A stretch of 26,498 bases of DNA from contig JAKPAQ010000167.1 in the NCBI GenBank assembly GCA_029779385.1, forward strand, positions 1 to 26,498, in the 5' to 3' direction. Shown here in pieces: positions 11,020 to 19,134 of the stretch. Each line of letters starts with the position of its first letter. Position 1 is the stretch's first letter. The notes under the pieces are model-generated. The model was not told the origin of the DNA. It saw only the letters and a program-made list of their open reading frames with translations, and ran no database searches. The position numbers were made by a program, and so were the translations under genes. The stretch comes from Actinomycetes bacterium (GTDB taxonomy: Bacteria; Actinomycetota; Actinomycetes; Propionibacteriales; Nocardioidaceae).

Positions 11020-12557
11020 TTCTTTCCTTGCTGATTGCAGTACCGATGCTCGGTGCGCTCGTGGTGGCTCTGTTGCCACGGACGGCAAATGGTGCACTCG
11101 CGAAGCAGGTGGCGGTCGGGGTTTCACTCCTGACGCTGGTGATGTCGCTGTTCACCTTGCGTGAGTTCGACCTCGACAGCGCCGGCTACCAGTTGACTGA
11201 GAATGCCGAATGGATTGGCGCACTAGGTGTCCACTGGGCGCTGGGCGTCAACGGCATCGGTCTGACGATGATCTTCTTGACGACGGTGCTGACGCCGATC
11301 GTCCTGATCGCTTCTTGGCACGACAAAGAACACGAACCAGAACGCACTAATACCTATTTCGCGTGGATGTTGGTGCTCGAAGCGTTGGCGATCGGCGTCT
11401 TTTCGGCCACGGACGTGTTCATGTTCTACGTCTTGTTCGAGGCGACGCTAATTCCGATCTACTTCCTGATTGGCGCTCACGGAACCGGTCAGCGCAGCTA
11501 CGCCGCAGTCAAGTTCTTGATCTACAACCTCGTCGGCGGACTGCTGATGTTGGCCTCGATCGTCGGGCTTTACGTCTTGTCGACGCAGCAGGGCGGACCG
11601 AGCTTCTTGCATTCGGACTTGATGCGTCTGGACATGTCGCAGTCGACGGAACGGCTGTTGTTCTTGGGCTTCTTCATCGCCTTTGCGATCAAAGCGCCGC
11701 TATGGCCGCTGCACACCTGGCTGCCCGATGCTGCCGCCTCGGCCACCCCGGGCACCTCAGTACTGATGGTCAGCGTGATCGACAAGGTCGGCACGTTCGG
11801 CATGATCCGCTGGTGCCTCGAGCTTTTCCCGGGCGCTTCGGAGTGGGCCAGTCCAGTTGTCTTGGTGTTGGCTGCAATCAGCATCATTTACGGCGCCCTG
11901 TTGGCGATCGGCCAAGACGATTTGCGTCGCCTGATCGCGTTGACCTCAGTCTCGCACTTCGGTTTCATCGTGATGGGCATCTTCGCCTTCACCACGGTCT
12001 CGATGACCGGTTCGGTCCTCTACATGTTCAACCACGGGCTGTCGACGGCGGTTCTGTTCCTAGTGGCCGGCATGATGATCTATCGGCGCGGTTCAGGTCG
12101 CATCAGCGACTTCGGTGGCGTTCAGAAGGTCGCCCCGGTGTTAGGTGGCGTGCTGTTGATTGGCGGTCTGTCGAGCCTTTCGTTGCCTGGTTTAGCGCCG
12201 TTCGTCTCTGAGTTCTTGGTGTTGGCCGGCACGTTCACCCGATCGATACCGATCGCCGCAGTCGCGACCTTGGGCATCGTCCTGGCTGCTGTTTACATCC
12301 TGCTGATGTACCAGCGCACCATGACCGGGCCGTTGAACGAAGAAACCGCGAAGTTCACGGATTTGAGCCGTCGCGAGGTGGGTCTGCTCGCCCCGGCGAT
12401 CGCGCTAATCATCGGTTTGGGCTTCTACCCTCAGCCGCTGCTCGACTTGATCGAGCCGGCCGTGACCCCGGTAGTTCAAACTGTCGGGGTTGGCGATCCG
12501 CCACAGCGAGCCTTGTTTGACATCAGTTCATCGACGACCGAGGGAGGCCACGAATGA
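11016..12557 (+). CDS. nuoM: NADH-quinone oxidoreductase subunit M (antiporter-like)
   Basis: An ND4-like antiporter subunit of complex I (513 aa, about 14 helices). Conserved charged residues are present: Glu in [16 protein letters not shown] (helix 5), Lys in [15 protein letters not shown] (helix 7), and Glu in [13 protein letters not shown] (helix 12). The loop after HTWLPDA reads [20 protein letters not shown], the actinobacterial variant rather than the HVEAPTAGSV form of E. coli. ATGA overlaps link it to nuoL and nuoN. Length and topology are normal. Confidence 0.97.
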   Translation: MILSLLIAVPMLGALVVALLPRTANGALAKQVAVGVSLLTLVMSLFTLREFDLDSAGYQLTENAEWIGALGVHWALGVNGIGLTMIFLTTVLTPIVLIASWHDKEHEPERTNTYFAWMLVLEALAIGVFSATDVFMFYVLFEATLIPIYFLIGAHGTGQRSYAAVKFLIYNLVGGLLMLASIVGLYVLSTQQGGPSFLHSDLMRLDMSQSTERLLFLGFFIAFAIKAPLWPLHTWLPDAAASATPGTSVLMVSVIDKVGTFGMIRWCLELFPGASEWASPVVLVLAAISIIYGALLAIGQDDLRRLIALTSVSHFGFIVMGIFAFTTVSMTGSVLYMFNHGLSTAVLFLVAGMMIYRRGSGRISDFGGVQKVAPVLGGVLLIGGLSSLSLPGLAPFVSEFLVLAGTFTRSIPIAAVATLGIVLAAVYILLMYQRTMTGPLNEETAKFTDLSRREVGLLAPAIALIIGLGFYPQPLLDLIEPAVTPVVQTVGVGDPPQRALFDISSSTTEGGHE

Positions 12558-14203
12558 TCGGCACGCTTGTGTCCTTGGCGCCCGGGTCTTTGCTGCCCGC
12601 CGCTGATCGGCCAGACATCTTGGCGCCAGTGCTCGATTACAAGGCACTCATGCCGCTTATTGTGATCTTTGGCTTCGCCATGCTCGCGCTCGTTGTCGAG
12701 ATCGTGGTGCCGAAGGCGTCGAGGTTTACGACTCAAGCTGTCGTGGCAATCGGTGGCACCGCGATTACTCTCGGGTTGACGGTCTGGCTTTACACCGATC
12801 TGGTTGCGGTTGAAAACCAGCGCTGGCATGGTCTAGGTGGTCTCGAAGGTGTCGGTGCTGTCGCTGTTGACGGGCCGGGCGTCATCACCTGGATGATGCT
12901 GCTGGTGTTCGGCATCATGTCGTTCCTGCTGTTCGCCGACCGCACTCTTGAAGGTGGGCTCAGCGCATTCACCGGGCGTGCTGCAGATGCGCCAGGCTCC
13001 GCGCAAGAGGCTGAAGCGGTAGAGGCAAAACTGGAACACACCGAAGTCTTCCCGCTGGCGCTGTTCGCGCTCTCGGGCATGATGCTGTTCGCGGTATCCC
13101 AAGACCTAATCACGATGTTTGTCGCGCTCGAAGTGCTCTCGCTGCCGCTATACGTGCTCAGCGGTTTGGCTCGGCGTCGCCGCCTGCTCAGCCAGGAAGC
13201 GGCCCTCAAGTACTTCCTGCTTGGTGCATTCGCTTCAGCATTCTTCCTATACGGCGCGGCTTTGGCCTACGGATTCTCCGGCAGCCTGAACCTCACCGAG
13301 ATCGACAAGGCAGTGTCTGCTCGCGGCGATGAAGCACCCCTACTGCTGGCCGCGATTGCCCTGTTGTTGGTCGGCCTGTTGTTCAAGGTCGGTGCAGTGC
13401 CGTTCCATAGTTGGACCCCTGACGTCTATCAGGGCGCGCCGACGCCGGTTACGGCATTCATGGCCGCGGCCACAAAGGCCGCCGCGTTCGTGGCGATGAT
13501 GCGAGTGCTGTTTGTCGCCTTCGGTGGATCCAGTTGGGACTGGCGGCCGATCTTGTGGATCATCGCCGTCGTGACAATGTTGCTCGGTTCGATCGTGGCA
13601 ATCAGTCAAACCGACGTAAAACGGATGTTGGCGTACTCCTCGGTTGCTCACGCGGGCTTCTTGATTGTTGGCTTGTCAGGCGCCTATTTGGGCACCAAGG
13701 ACGGCAACGAGATCACCTCGATTTCGTCGGTCTTGTTCTACCTGTTGGCTTACGGCGTCGCCACTATTGGCGCTTTCGCAGTCGTAACGGTGGTTCGCGA
13801 TTCGGCTGGCGAGGCCACCCACCTTTCGAAGTGGGCCGGTTTGGGGAAGGCGTCGCCGTTCCTTGCCGGTTCGTTCGCACTGTTCATGCTTTCGTTTGCC
13901 GGCATCCCACTGACCGCCGGTTTCATTGGCAAATGGGGAGTCTTCTCGGCTGCTTGGGCCGGTGGAGCTTGGTTTTTGGTCGTGATCGGTGTCTTGACCA
14001 GTGCGATCGCCGCCTACTTCTACGTTCGAGTCATCGTGTTGATGTACTTCACCGAACCGATTGGTGATGGGCCGACGGTCGCGGTCGCAGGCGTGCCGAC
14101 TACCGTTGTCATTGCCTTGGCTGTGATTGCAACGGTCGTCCTCGGTATCTTGCCGGGTCCGTTCCTCGATCTCGTCCAGCATGCTGGCGTCTTCGTGCGC
14201 TAG
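12554..14203 (+). CDS. nuoN: NADH-quinone oxidoreductase subunit N (antiporter-like)
   Basis: An ND2-like antiporter subunit of complex I (549 aa), the last gene of the nuo operon. Key residues are visible: Glu in FVALEVLSLPLYVLSGL, Lys in LLFKVGAVPFHSWTPDVYQG, the signature GAPTPVTAFMAAATK, and Lys in AGFIGKWGVFSAAW. A hydrophilic insertion near residues 140-160 (about FTGRAADAPGSAQEAEAVEA) sits between two early helices, as in other actinobacterial NuoN proteins. The ATG overlaps the nuoM stop. The gene is followed by a short hairpin and then a polyprenyl synthase, so the operon may read through. Confidence 0.97.
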   Translation: MIGTLVSLAPGSLLPAADRPDILAPVLDYKALMPLIVIFGFAMLALVVEIVVPKASRFTTQAVVAIGGTAITLGLTVWLYTDLVAVENQRWHGLGGLEGVGAVAVDGPGVITWMMLLVFGIMSFLLFADRTLEGGLSAFTGRAADAPGSAQEAEAVEAKLEHTEVFPLALFALSGMMLFAVSQDLITMFVALEVLSLPLYVLSGLARRRRLLSQEAALKYFLLGAFASAFFLYGAALAYGFSGSLNLTEIDKAVSARGDEAPLLLAAIALLLVGLLFKVGAVPFHSWTPDVYQGAPTPVTAFMAAATKAAAFVAMMRVLFVAFGGSSWDWRPILWIIAVVTMLLGSIVAISQTDVKRMLAYSSVAHAGFLIVGLSGAYLGTKDGNEITSISSVLFYLLAYGVATIGAFAVVTVVRDSAGEATHLSKWAGLGKASPFLAGSFALFMLSFAGIPLTAGFIGKWGVFSAAWAGGAWFLVVIGVLTSAIAAYFYVRVIVLMYFTEPIGDGPTVAVAGVPTTVVIALAVIATVVLGILPGPFLDLVQHAGVFVR

Positions 14204-14221
14204 CGATTTGTACTCAAATCG
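14204..14221 (+). other. Small hairpin directly after nuoN
   Basis: The 37-nt gap between nuoN and the polyprenyl synthase starts with a perfect inverted repeat: CGATTTG, loop TACT, CAAATCG. It has no T-tract and is followed at once by the GGAAGGA ribosome-binding site (14226-14232) of the next gene. It could attenuate or protect the nuo transcript end rather than terminate fully. Function is inferred. Confidence 0.4.
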
Positions 14222-14240
14222 GGTCGGAAGGATGTGAACC

Positions 14241-15227
14241 GTGTCCAGCGTCGGTTCGTTCGCTGATGCCGCGCTGGACAAGCGCGTCTCGGTTGGTGTT
14301 GAGCGGGTTGAAGAAATGCTCGCAGCCCGGGCATACAGCCCAGAACCGCTCGTCGCTGAAGCGGCCGCTCACCTGTTGTTAGCCGGTGGCAAGCGCTTTC
14401 GGCCGCTGCTGGTGATGATCTGCGCAGAGTTTGGCGATCCGAAATCTCCTGATGTCGTACCGGCCGCGGTGGTAGTTGAACTTACTCACCTGGCAACGCT
14501 CTACCACGATGACGTGATGGACGAGGCCGCTGTTCGCCGTGGTGCGCCGAGCGTGAACGCTCGCTGGGATAACTCGGTGGCGATTCTGGTTGGTGACTTC
14601 CTCTTCGCGCGAGCTTCGTCGCTGGTCGCTGATCTTGGCCCAGATGCCGTTCGCGTACAGGCAGAAACATTTGCGCGACTGGTGCACGGTCAGATTCGCG
14701 AAACGATCGGTCCGCGAGACGGCGAGGATGTGCTCGATCACTATCTTTCGGTGGTTGCCGACAAGACCGGTTCGCTCATCGCCACCGCGGCAAGGTTCGG
14801 CGCAATGATGTCGGGTGCTGGGCCGGATGTTGAAGCGACCCTGATCGAGTTCGGTGAACGAATTGGTGCGGCCTTCCAGCTGGCAGACGACATCATCGAC
14901 ATCGCTAGTGACTCCGATGATTCGGGCAAGGTGCCGGGCACCGATCTTCGTGAAGGGGTCCCAACGTTGCCGACGTTGCTGGTTCAGCGGCACCGTACCG
15001 GTGACGATGACCGTCTGGTCGAATTGCTTTCCGGGCCGATCACCAACGAGGAAGAAGTCCAGTGGGCGATTAAGGCTCTGCGTGCGCATCCGGCAATGGA
15101 TGGGGCGCGTGATTACGTTCGCGCCGAGGCTAATGCCGCACGCGACCTGCTAGTCAAGTTGCCGGCGGGGTCGGCTCGCGATGCGCTCGAAGAGCTCTGC
15201 GTCCGCGCCACCGACCGACTCGGCTGA
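14241..15227 (+). CDS. Polyprenyl diphosphate synthase (probable menaquinone side chain)
   Basis: Trans-isoprenyl diphosphate synthase (328 aa) that extends an allylic diphosphate with isopentenyl diphosphate. Both Mg-binding aspartate motifs are present: first motif Asp90-Asp91-x2-Asp94 (HDDVMDEA) followed by the RRG arginines, and second motif Asp216-Asp217-x2-Asp220 (QLADDIIDIA). The N-terminal GGKRFRPLLV is the substrate-binding lysine/arginine region. The small residues before the first Asp motif suit a long-chain product, and the position right behind nuoN suggests the C35-C45 tail of menaquinone, the electron acceptor of complex I. Chain length cannot be fixed from sequence. The start is GTG 14241, with GGAAGGA 8 nt upstream; the ATG at 14232 is followed immediately by a stop. 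Confidence 0.92.
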   Translation: MSSVGSFADAALDKRVSVGVERVEEMLAARAYSPEPLVAEAAAHLLLAGGKRFRPLLVMICAEFGDPKSPDVVPAAVVVELTHLATLYHDDVMDEAAVRRGAPSVNARWDNSVAILVGDFLFARASSLVADLGPDAVRVQAETFARLVHGQIRETIGPRDGEDVLDHYLSVVADKTGSLIATAARFGAMMSGAGPDVEATLIEFGERIGAAFQLADDIIDIASDSDDSGKVPGTDLREGVPTLPTLLVQRHRTGDDDRLVELLSGPITNEEEVQWAIKALRAHPAMDGARDYVRAEANAARDLLVKLPAGSARDALEELCVRATDRLG

Positions 15228-15236
15228 AGCCAGTCT

Positions 15237-16184
15237 CTAGAGCGCGGAAGATTCCGCCGCGCACTCTTCGGCGATCCGGTTGACTCGTCGTCGGTTGGCG
15301 ATCGCGTCGATGGTGAAGACGACCAAGGCGGCCCAAACGATCAAAAAGCCGAACCATCTGGCCGGGCTCATCTGTTCGTCGAAGACCGTCAGGCCGAAGA
15401 TGAACTGCAGGATCGGACCTAGGTATTGCAAGATGCCCACGGTGGTGAGCGAGAGTCGAGTAGCCGCGGCGCCAAACAGCAGCAGCGGAACGGCGGTGAC
15501 AACGCCAGTGCCGATCAATAGCAGCGTGTTCTCAGTGCTTTCGTGCCCGAACGTTAGCGTTCCGGCAAAGGCTAGGTAGCCGAGAAAGGCAATCGAGAAC
15601 GGGAAAAGTATCGTGGTTTCGACCGACAATGCTTCTACCGTCCCGAGGTTGGCTTTCTTCTTTAGGAAGCCATACGTGGCGAAGCTGAACGCTAGGACCA
15701 ACGCGATCCACGGCGGCTGCCCATAGTCAATCGTCAACACCAACACGGCCAATGCGCCCAGGGCGACGGCTGCCCACTGCAGCCTGCGCAGGTTCTCCCC
15801 GAGCAGGAACACGCCAAGCAAAACTGTGACGAGCGGATTGATGAAGTAACCAAGCGAGGCATCAATTACGTGGCCGTTGGTGACTCCCCAGATGAACCCG
15901 CCCCAGTTGATGGTTATTACCACCGAGGCGAAAGCCAACGGCACCATTAGGTTGCGCTGGCGAAGGATCTGCAAATAGGGACGCCACTTTTTGGTGATCG
16001 TCAGTAGGCCGACGCAAAAGACGAACGTCCAAGCAATTCGGTGGGCGAGAATTTCCCACGGTGAGGCCGGCTCAAGCAGCGGCCAATAGAGCGGAAAGAA
16101 GCCCCAACAAAGGTAGGCGGCTACGCCGTAGACAATCCCCGATTTTGAGTCAGCGCCTTTTTGCGCCTGGATTGACGCGGCCAT
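15237..16184 (-). CDS. rarD: RarD-type EamA permease
   Basis: Integral membrane protein of the drug/metabolite transporter superfamily, RarD family (315 aa, two EamA repeats, about ten helices). The N-terminal GVAAYLCWGFFPLYW is diagnostic for RarD. Other recognisable parts are AHRIAWTFVFC, INPLVTVLLGVFLLGENLR, and LQYLGPILQFIFGLTVFDE in the second repeat. The substrate of this family is not firmly known; the name comes from a chloramphenicol-sensitivity phenotype. It lies 11 nt downstream of yajQ on the same strand, so the two are probably one transcript. It converges on the polyprenyl synthase with a 9-nt gap. Its last codons contain a GC-rich inverted repeat (15242-15262) without a T-tract. 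Confidence 0.93.
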   Translation of the reverse strand: MAASIQAQKGADSKSGIVYGVAAYLCWGFFPLYWPLLEPASPWEILAHRIAWTFVFCVGLLTITKKWRPYLQILRQRNLMVPLAFASVVITINWGGFIWGVTNGHVIDASLGYFINPLVTVLLGVFLLGENLRRLQWAAVALGALAVLVLTIDYGQPPWIALVLAFSFATYGFLKKKANLGTVEALSVETTILFPFSIAFLGYLAFAGTLTFGHESTENTLLLIGTGVVTAVPLLLFGAAATRLSLTTVGILQYLGPILQFIFGLTVFDEQMSPARWFGFLIVWAALVVFTIDAIANRRRVNRIAEECAAESSAL

Positions 16185-16195
16185 GATGGGCCGAG

Positions 16196-16687
16196 TCAGC
16201 GATAGTTCGTGAACTGAACCGCGAAGTCCAGGTCGGCGCCGTTGACCAGCGCGATCACTTCTTGAAGTGCGTCGCGACTCTTGGCCGAAACCCGCAGCTC
16301 GTCGCCTTGGATCTGGACCTTTACGCCCTTGGGGCCCTCGTCTCGGATCAACTTGCTGAGCTTCTTCGCCTGCTCGGTGCTGATGCCTTCGCCGAAGGAG
16401 CCGCTGATCTTGATGTCCTTGCCGGACTGGCGTGGATCTTGGGTCTCAAGGGTCTTGAGGCTGATATTTCGCTTGATCAGCTTTTCCTTGAACACTTCGA
16501 GGACAGCGAGTGCGCGCTCTTCGGCGTTCGCGGTGATCTCAATGCCCCACTCGCCACTCCAGTCGATCGAAGCGCCGGTGTTCTTGAAGTCGTAGCGCGT
16601 CGCGATCTCTTTGGCCGCCTGGTTGAGGGCATTGTCGGCCTCTTGGCGGTCGATCTTGCTGACGATGTCGAAGGAGGAATCAGCCAT
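16196..16687 (-). CDS. yajQ: YajQ-family nucleotide-binding protein
   Basis: YajQ/UPF0234 family protein (163 aa, the normal length), made of two ferredoxin-like domains. Some members bind cyclic di-GMP or RNA; the ligand in actinobacteria is uncertain. The N-terminus [20 protein letters not shown] and the segments [16 protein letters not shown] and NRGxD-like end ([16 protein letters not shown]) are characteristic. The start codon is preceded by a TAGGGT hexamer six bases upstream and no ribosome-binding site, so it is likely translated as a leaderless mRNA. It heads a probable yajQ-rarD operon and diverges from the tRNA-Tyr gene. Confidence 0.94.
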   Translation of the reverse strand: MADSSFDIVSKIDRQEADNALNQAAKEIATRYDFKNTGASIDWSGEWGIEITANAEERALAVLEVFKEKLIKRNISLKTLETQDPRQSGKDIKISGSFGEGISTEQAKKLSKLIRDEGPKGVKVQIQGDELRVSAKSRDALQEVIALVNGADLDFAVQFTNYR

Positions 16688-16693
16688 GAGGAC

Positions 16694-16699
16694 ACCCTA
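16694..16699 (-). promoter_or_regulatory. Putative leaderless -10 element of yajQ
   Basis: On the minus strand TAGGGT is followed by GTCCTC (6 nt) and then the yajQ ATG. This spacing puts the transcription start at or next to the A of the ATG. No Shine-Dalgarno sequence fits between. A clear -35 is not visible, which is common for actinobacterial promoters. Confidence 0.5.
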
Positions 16700-16780
16700 C
16701 GACCTGTGCTGGTGGGCTTCATCGGCGACTAGGCACCGTGCCGAGGTGGGGCTGATTTCAGGGGGCCGGCAGGTTTGGGG

Positions 16781-16786
16781 TAACCT
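16781..16786 (+). promoter_or_regulatory. Possible -10 element of tRNA-Tyr promoter
   Basis: TAACCT lies 13 nt before the mature tRNA-Tyr start, a usual distance for a tRNA promoter. The matching -35 is weak (TTCAGG at 16757-16762, 18-nt spacing). The rest of the 112-nt gap between yajQ and the tRNA holds only this and the divergent yajQ promoter. Confidence 0.35.
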
Positions 16787-16799
16787 TGCAGACTGTCGC

Positions 16800-16881
16800 G
16801 GCAGGTTGCCCGAGCGGCCAAAGGGAGCTGACTGTAAATCAGCCGGCATTGCCTACATAGGTTCGAATCCTATACCTGCCA
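16800..16881 (+). tRNA. tRNA-Tyr (GTA)
   Basis: An 82-nt class II tRNA. Acceptor GGCAGGT pairs with ACCTGCC, followed by discriminator A. The anticodon stem CTGA/TCAG encloses loop CTGTAAA with anticodon GTA at 16834-16836. A long variable arm (GGC/GCC) is present and the T loop reads TTCGAAT. The 3' CCA is not encoded. A strong intrinsic terminator follows within 7 nt, so this is a single-gene transcript. Confidence 0.96.
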
Positions 16882-16887
16882 CGCGAG

Positions 16888-16927
16888 AGATCCTCGGTGC
16901 CGAATCGGCGCCGAGGATCTTGTTTTT
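16888..16927 (+). terminator. Rho-independent terminator of tRNA-Tyr
   Basis: A fully paired 15-bp stem (16888-16902 with 16906-16920, one G-U pair), loop AAT, then TGTTTTT. It is the clearest intrinsic terminator in the window and ends 64 nt before the next gene. Confidence 0.9.
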
Positions 16928-16978
16928 GGCCATGGGGCCTCCCGACATTTGCGTTCGCGCCGAGGCCGGCCGCAACGC

Positions 16979-16984
16979 TACGAT
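16979..16984 (+). promoter_or_regulatory. Putative leaderless -10 element of the 109-aa gene
   Basis: TACGAT is followed by 6 nt and then ATG at 16991. There is no ribosome-binding site between them, which supports both the start choice and leaderless translation. Confidence 0.5.
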
Positions 16985-16990
16985 TTAGCG

Positions 16991-17320
16991 ATGGGGACAT
17001 TCGGAGATGGGGATTCTCAGCCAGGTAGCGAAGAACTACTGGAGAGGTTCTACGCCTTAGTGCCAGACGCACTGGAGTTGGACCAGATCGAAGAGTGGCA
17101 CCGCGATGACGAGCGGCTGGCTGAAGAAAAATTTTGGGAGCAGTTAGAGGCGATGTATCCGGCCGTGTTCGAGGGTTGCCCTAACTGCACCGGGGTGTGC
17201 CACGAGGATGCAGCGACCGACGAAAACGACGAATCTGCCGCTGGGCCAAAGCCGATTCGGCCGGAATTGGCGCAATTCATTATCGAGAGATTGCTCGGCG
17301 GAGAAGTGATCGACGACTAG
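16991..17320 (+). CDS. Small acidic protein with CxxCxxxCH motif, unrecognised
   Basis: A 109-aa soluble acidic protein I do not recognise. The start at 16991 was chosen because a TACGAT hexamer lies 6 nt upstream; the frame opens earlier (16949), but that part is arginine-rich and would place the start in the promoter. The N-terminal half is rich in Glu/Asp/Leu and looks helical (EELLERFYALVP, QIEEWHRDDERLAEEKFWEQ). The centre has CPNCTGVCHE, a C-x2-C-x3-CH cluster that could bind zinc or a metal cofactor. A Glu/Asp-rich linker and a helical C-terminus (RPELAQFIIERLLGGE) follow. There is no signal peptide or membrane helix. Base composition resembles the neighbours. It lies between tRNA-Tyr and gpgS and has its own promoter-like element. 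Confidence 0.75.
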   Translation: MGTFGDGDSQPGSEELLERFYALVPDALELDQIEEWHRDDERLAEEKFWEQLEAMYPAVFEGCPNCTGVCHEDAATDENDESAAGPKPIRPELAQFIIERLLGGEVIDD

Positions 17321-17338
17321 CAGTTCTCGACCGGCAGG

Positions 17339-17344
17339 TAGGTT
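17339..17344 (+). promoter_or_regulatory. Putative leaderless -10 element of gpgS
   Basis: TAGGTT, then GAACGG (6 nt), then the gpgS ATG at 17351. No ribosome-binding site is present. It probably drives the whole gpgS-folP2-dioxygenase-like transcript. Confidence 0.5.
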
Positions 17345-17350
17345 GAACGG

Positions 17351-18274
17351 ATGGCAGACTCTTGGTTCGACCGGCGGACCTTCCACCGGTCTAGGTGGAG
17401 CACCACGCAATTGTTGGCCGCCAAGTCTGTCGCCGACACCACCGTGAGTCTGGTCATTCCGGCCAGAAACGAAGCCGCCACGATCGGCGAAGTCGTGGCC
17501 GGCGTTTACGACCAGTTCCACGGCTCGCTGCTCGACGAGATCGTGGTCATTGACGGTCGCTCGAGCGACGACACCGCCAAGATCGCGACCGATGCTGGCG
17601 CAACCGTGCACGCCATCGACGACATTCGCCCCGAGCTAGGCAGTCGGCTTGGCAAGGGCGAGGCGCTGTGGAAGTCGCAGTTCGTGACCAGCGGCGACAT
17701 TTTGGTTTTCATGGACGCTGACCTGACTGACTGGCACACCGGATTCGTGCCTGGTCTGCTCGGTCCGCTGCTGACTGATCGCAGTGTTTCTCTGGTCAAG
17801 GCTGCCTACGAGCGGCCGCTTCGCGAAGGTGCAACTGAGGTTCGCCATGGCGGCGGTCGAGTGACCGAACTGGTGGCCCGGCCCCTCCTAGCGTTGCATT
17901 TCCCGCAGTTGACTGACGTGATTCAGCCGCTGGCCGGCGAATGGGCGGTTCGCCGCGACATTTACGAGACCTTGTCGGTTCCGGCTGGCTACGGGGTTGA
18001 TCTTGCCGCGGTCATCGACGTGACCACTGCCCATGGCTTGGACGCGCTGGCGCAAGTCGAGTTGGGTCGCCGGGCACATTCGCATCAGAGCGTCCACCAG
18101 TTGGCGGCGATGGCGGTTCAGTTGATGGCTGCAGTCGATGCTCGCTCCGGGCGCGGCAGCAAGTCCGACAGCGCCGAACTTCGTCAGTTTCTGCCCGGTG
18201 GCCCGACTAATGCGGCCACACTGACCGAAGTGGACTTGACCGAACGGCCACCGGCGAAAGGGGTAGGCAAATGA
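17351..18274 (+). CDS. gpgS: Glucosyl-3-phosphoglycerate synthase
   Basis: GT81-type retaining glycosyltransferase (307 aa) that transfers glucose from a nucleotide sugar to 3-phosphoglycerate. This is the first step to glucosylglycerate and, in mycobacteria, to methylglucose lipopolysaccharide. Visible motifs are VSLVIPARNEAATIGEV (Rossmann-like donor site), IDGRSSDDTA, the metal-binding Asp122-x-Asp124 in FMDADLTDW, VKAAYERPL, and GGGRVTELVARPLLAL followed by QPLAGEWAVRR, which match mycobacterial GpgS closely. The N-terminal FDRRTFHRSRW is also family-like. Its stop overlaps folP2 (ATGA). No phosphatase (gpgP) is seen in the window, so the second step must be encoded elsewhere. Confidence 0.93.
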   Translation: MADSWFDRRTFHRSRWSTTQLLAAKSVADTTVSLVIPARNEAATIGEVVAGVYDQFHGSLLDEIVVIDGRSSDDTAKIATDAGATVHAIDDIRPELGSRLGKGEALWKSQFVTSGDILVFMDADLTDWHTGFVPGLLGPLLTDRSVSLVKAAYERPLREGATEVRHGGGRVTELVARPLLALHFPQLTDVIQPLAGEWAVRRDIYETLSVPAGYGVDLAAVIDVTTAHGLDALAQVELGRRAHSHQSVHQLAAMAVQLMAAVDARSGRGSKSDSAELRQFLPGGPTNAATLTEVDLTERPPAKGVGK

Positions 18275-19134
18275 CCTTGAAGCTCGGTCGGCGCGAGTTC
18301 GCTGACGACCAGACGCTCATGATGGCGATCGTCAACCGGACGCCAGACTCGTTCTTCGACAAAGGGGCTACTTGGGCCGAGGATGCGGCGTTCCAGCGAG
18401 TAGAGCAGGTTATTGCCGAGGGCGCAGAAATCGTCGATATCGGCGGGATCAAGGCCGCTCCGGGTGTCGAGATCGACGCGGCCGAAGAAATGCGTCGAGT
18501 GGTCGGCTTCGTCGAACGAGTTCGGGGGGCTTTCCCAGATTTGGTGATCAGCGTCGACACTTGGCGCGCCGAAGTTGGCGAAGCAGTGTGCGCTGCCGGC
18601 GCCGACCTGCTAAACGACGCTTGGGGCGGTGCTGACCCTCGGTTGGCTGAAGTGGCCGCAGAGTTTGACGCCGCGCTCGTTTGCACCCACACCGGCGGCG
18701 TCAAACCACGGACAAGACCTCACCGGATCGAGTACGAGGACGTGGTCGCCGATGCGATCGCCGCCACCGTTGCTCAAGCTGAACGAGCGGTGGCGCTTGG
18801 CGTCGACCGCAATTCGATCTTGATCGACCCGGCCCATGATTTTGGCAAGAACACTTTCCATTCCCTAGAGCTCACTCGGCGCCTTGGCGAGTTGGTCGAC
18901 ACTGGTTGGCCAGTCTTGGTCTCGTTGTCAAACAAGGATTTTGTTGGCGAGTCGTTGGACCTGCCGGTTGGTGAGCGCTTGCTGGGTACCTTGGCTGCGA
19001 CGGCAGTCTCGGCGATGGCGGGCGCTCGGGTCTATCGCGTTCATCAGGTTGGTGAAACGCGCCAAGTGGTCGACATGGCGCAGACGATCGCCGGTCGGCG
19101 ACTACCGACCCGCGCGATTCGGGGGCTGGCATGA
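18271..19134 (+). CDS. folP2: FolP2-type dihydropteroate synthase homologue (non-canonical active site)
   Basis: TIM-barrel protein of the dihydropteroate synthase family (287 aa). It resembles mycobacterial FolP2 rather than the sulfonamide-target FolP1: MAIVNRTPDSFFDKGAT replaces the usual GVLNVTxDSFSDGG, DIGGIKAAPG replaces the loop-2 motif DIGGESTRPG, and NDAWGG, CTHTGG, DPAHDFGKNTFH and LSNKDFVGE replace NDVSGG, HMRG, DPGxGFGK and SRKxF. Loss of the EST-R residues that hold p-aminobenzoate and pyrophosphate suggests little or no canonical activity, in line with published reports on mycobacterial FolP2. The pterin-site residues (Asn in NRTPDSF, ISVDTWR, RVHQV) largely remain. ATGA overlaps couple it to gpgS and to the next gene. 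A canonical folP is expected elsewhere. Confidence 0.88.
   Translation: MTLKLGRREFADDQTLMMAIVNRTPDSFFDKGATWAEDAAFQRVEQVIAEGAEIVDIGGIKAAPGVEIDAAEEMRRVVGFVERVRGAFPDLVISVDTWRAEVGEAVCAAGADLLNDAWGGADPRLAEVAAEFDAALVCTHTGGVKPRTRPHRIEYEDVVADAIAATVAQAERAVALGVDRNSILIDPAHDFGKNTFHSLELTRRLGELVDTGWPVLVSLSNKDFVGESLDLPVGERLLGTLAATAVSAMAGARVYRVHQVGETRQVVDMAQTIAGRRLPTRAIRGLA

Noticed and set aside
15242..15262. GC-rich inverted repeat at the 3' end of rarD as a bidirectional terminator
   Set aside because: It lies inside rarD codons, has no T-tract on either side, and can pair in two alternative ways; support is too weak to list as a terminator.
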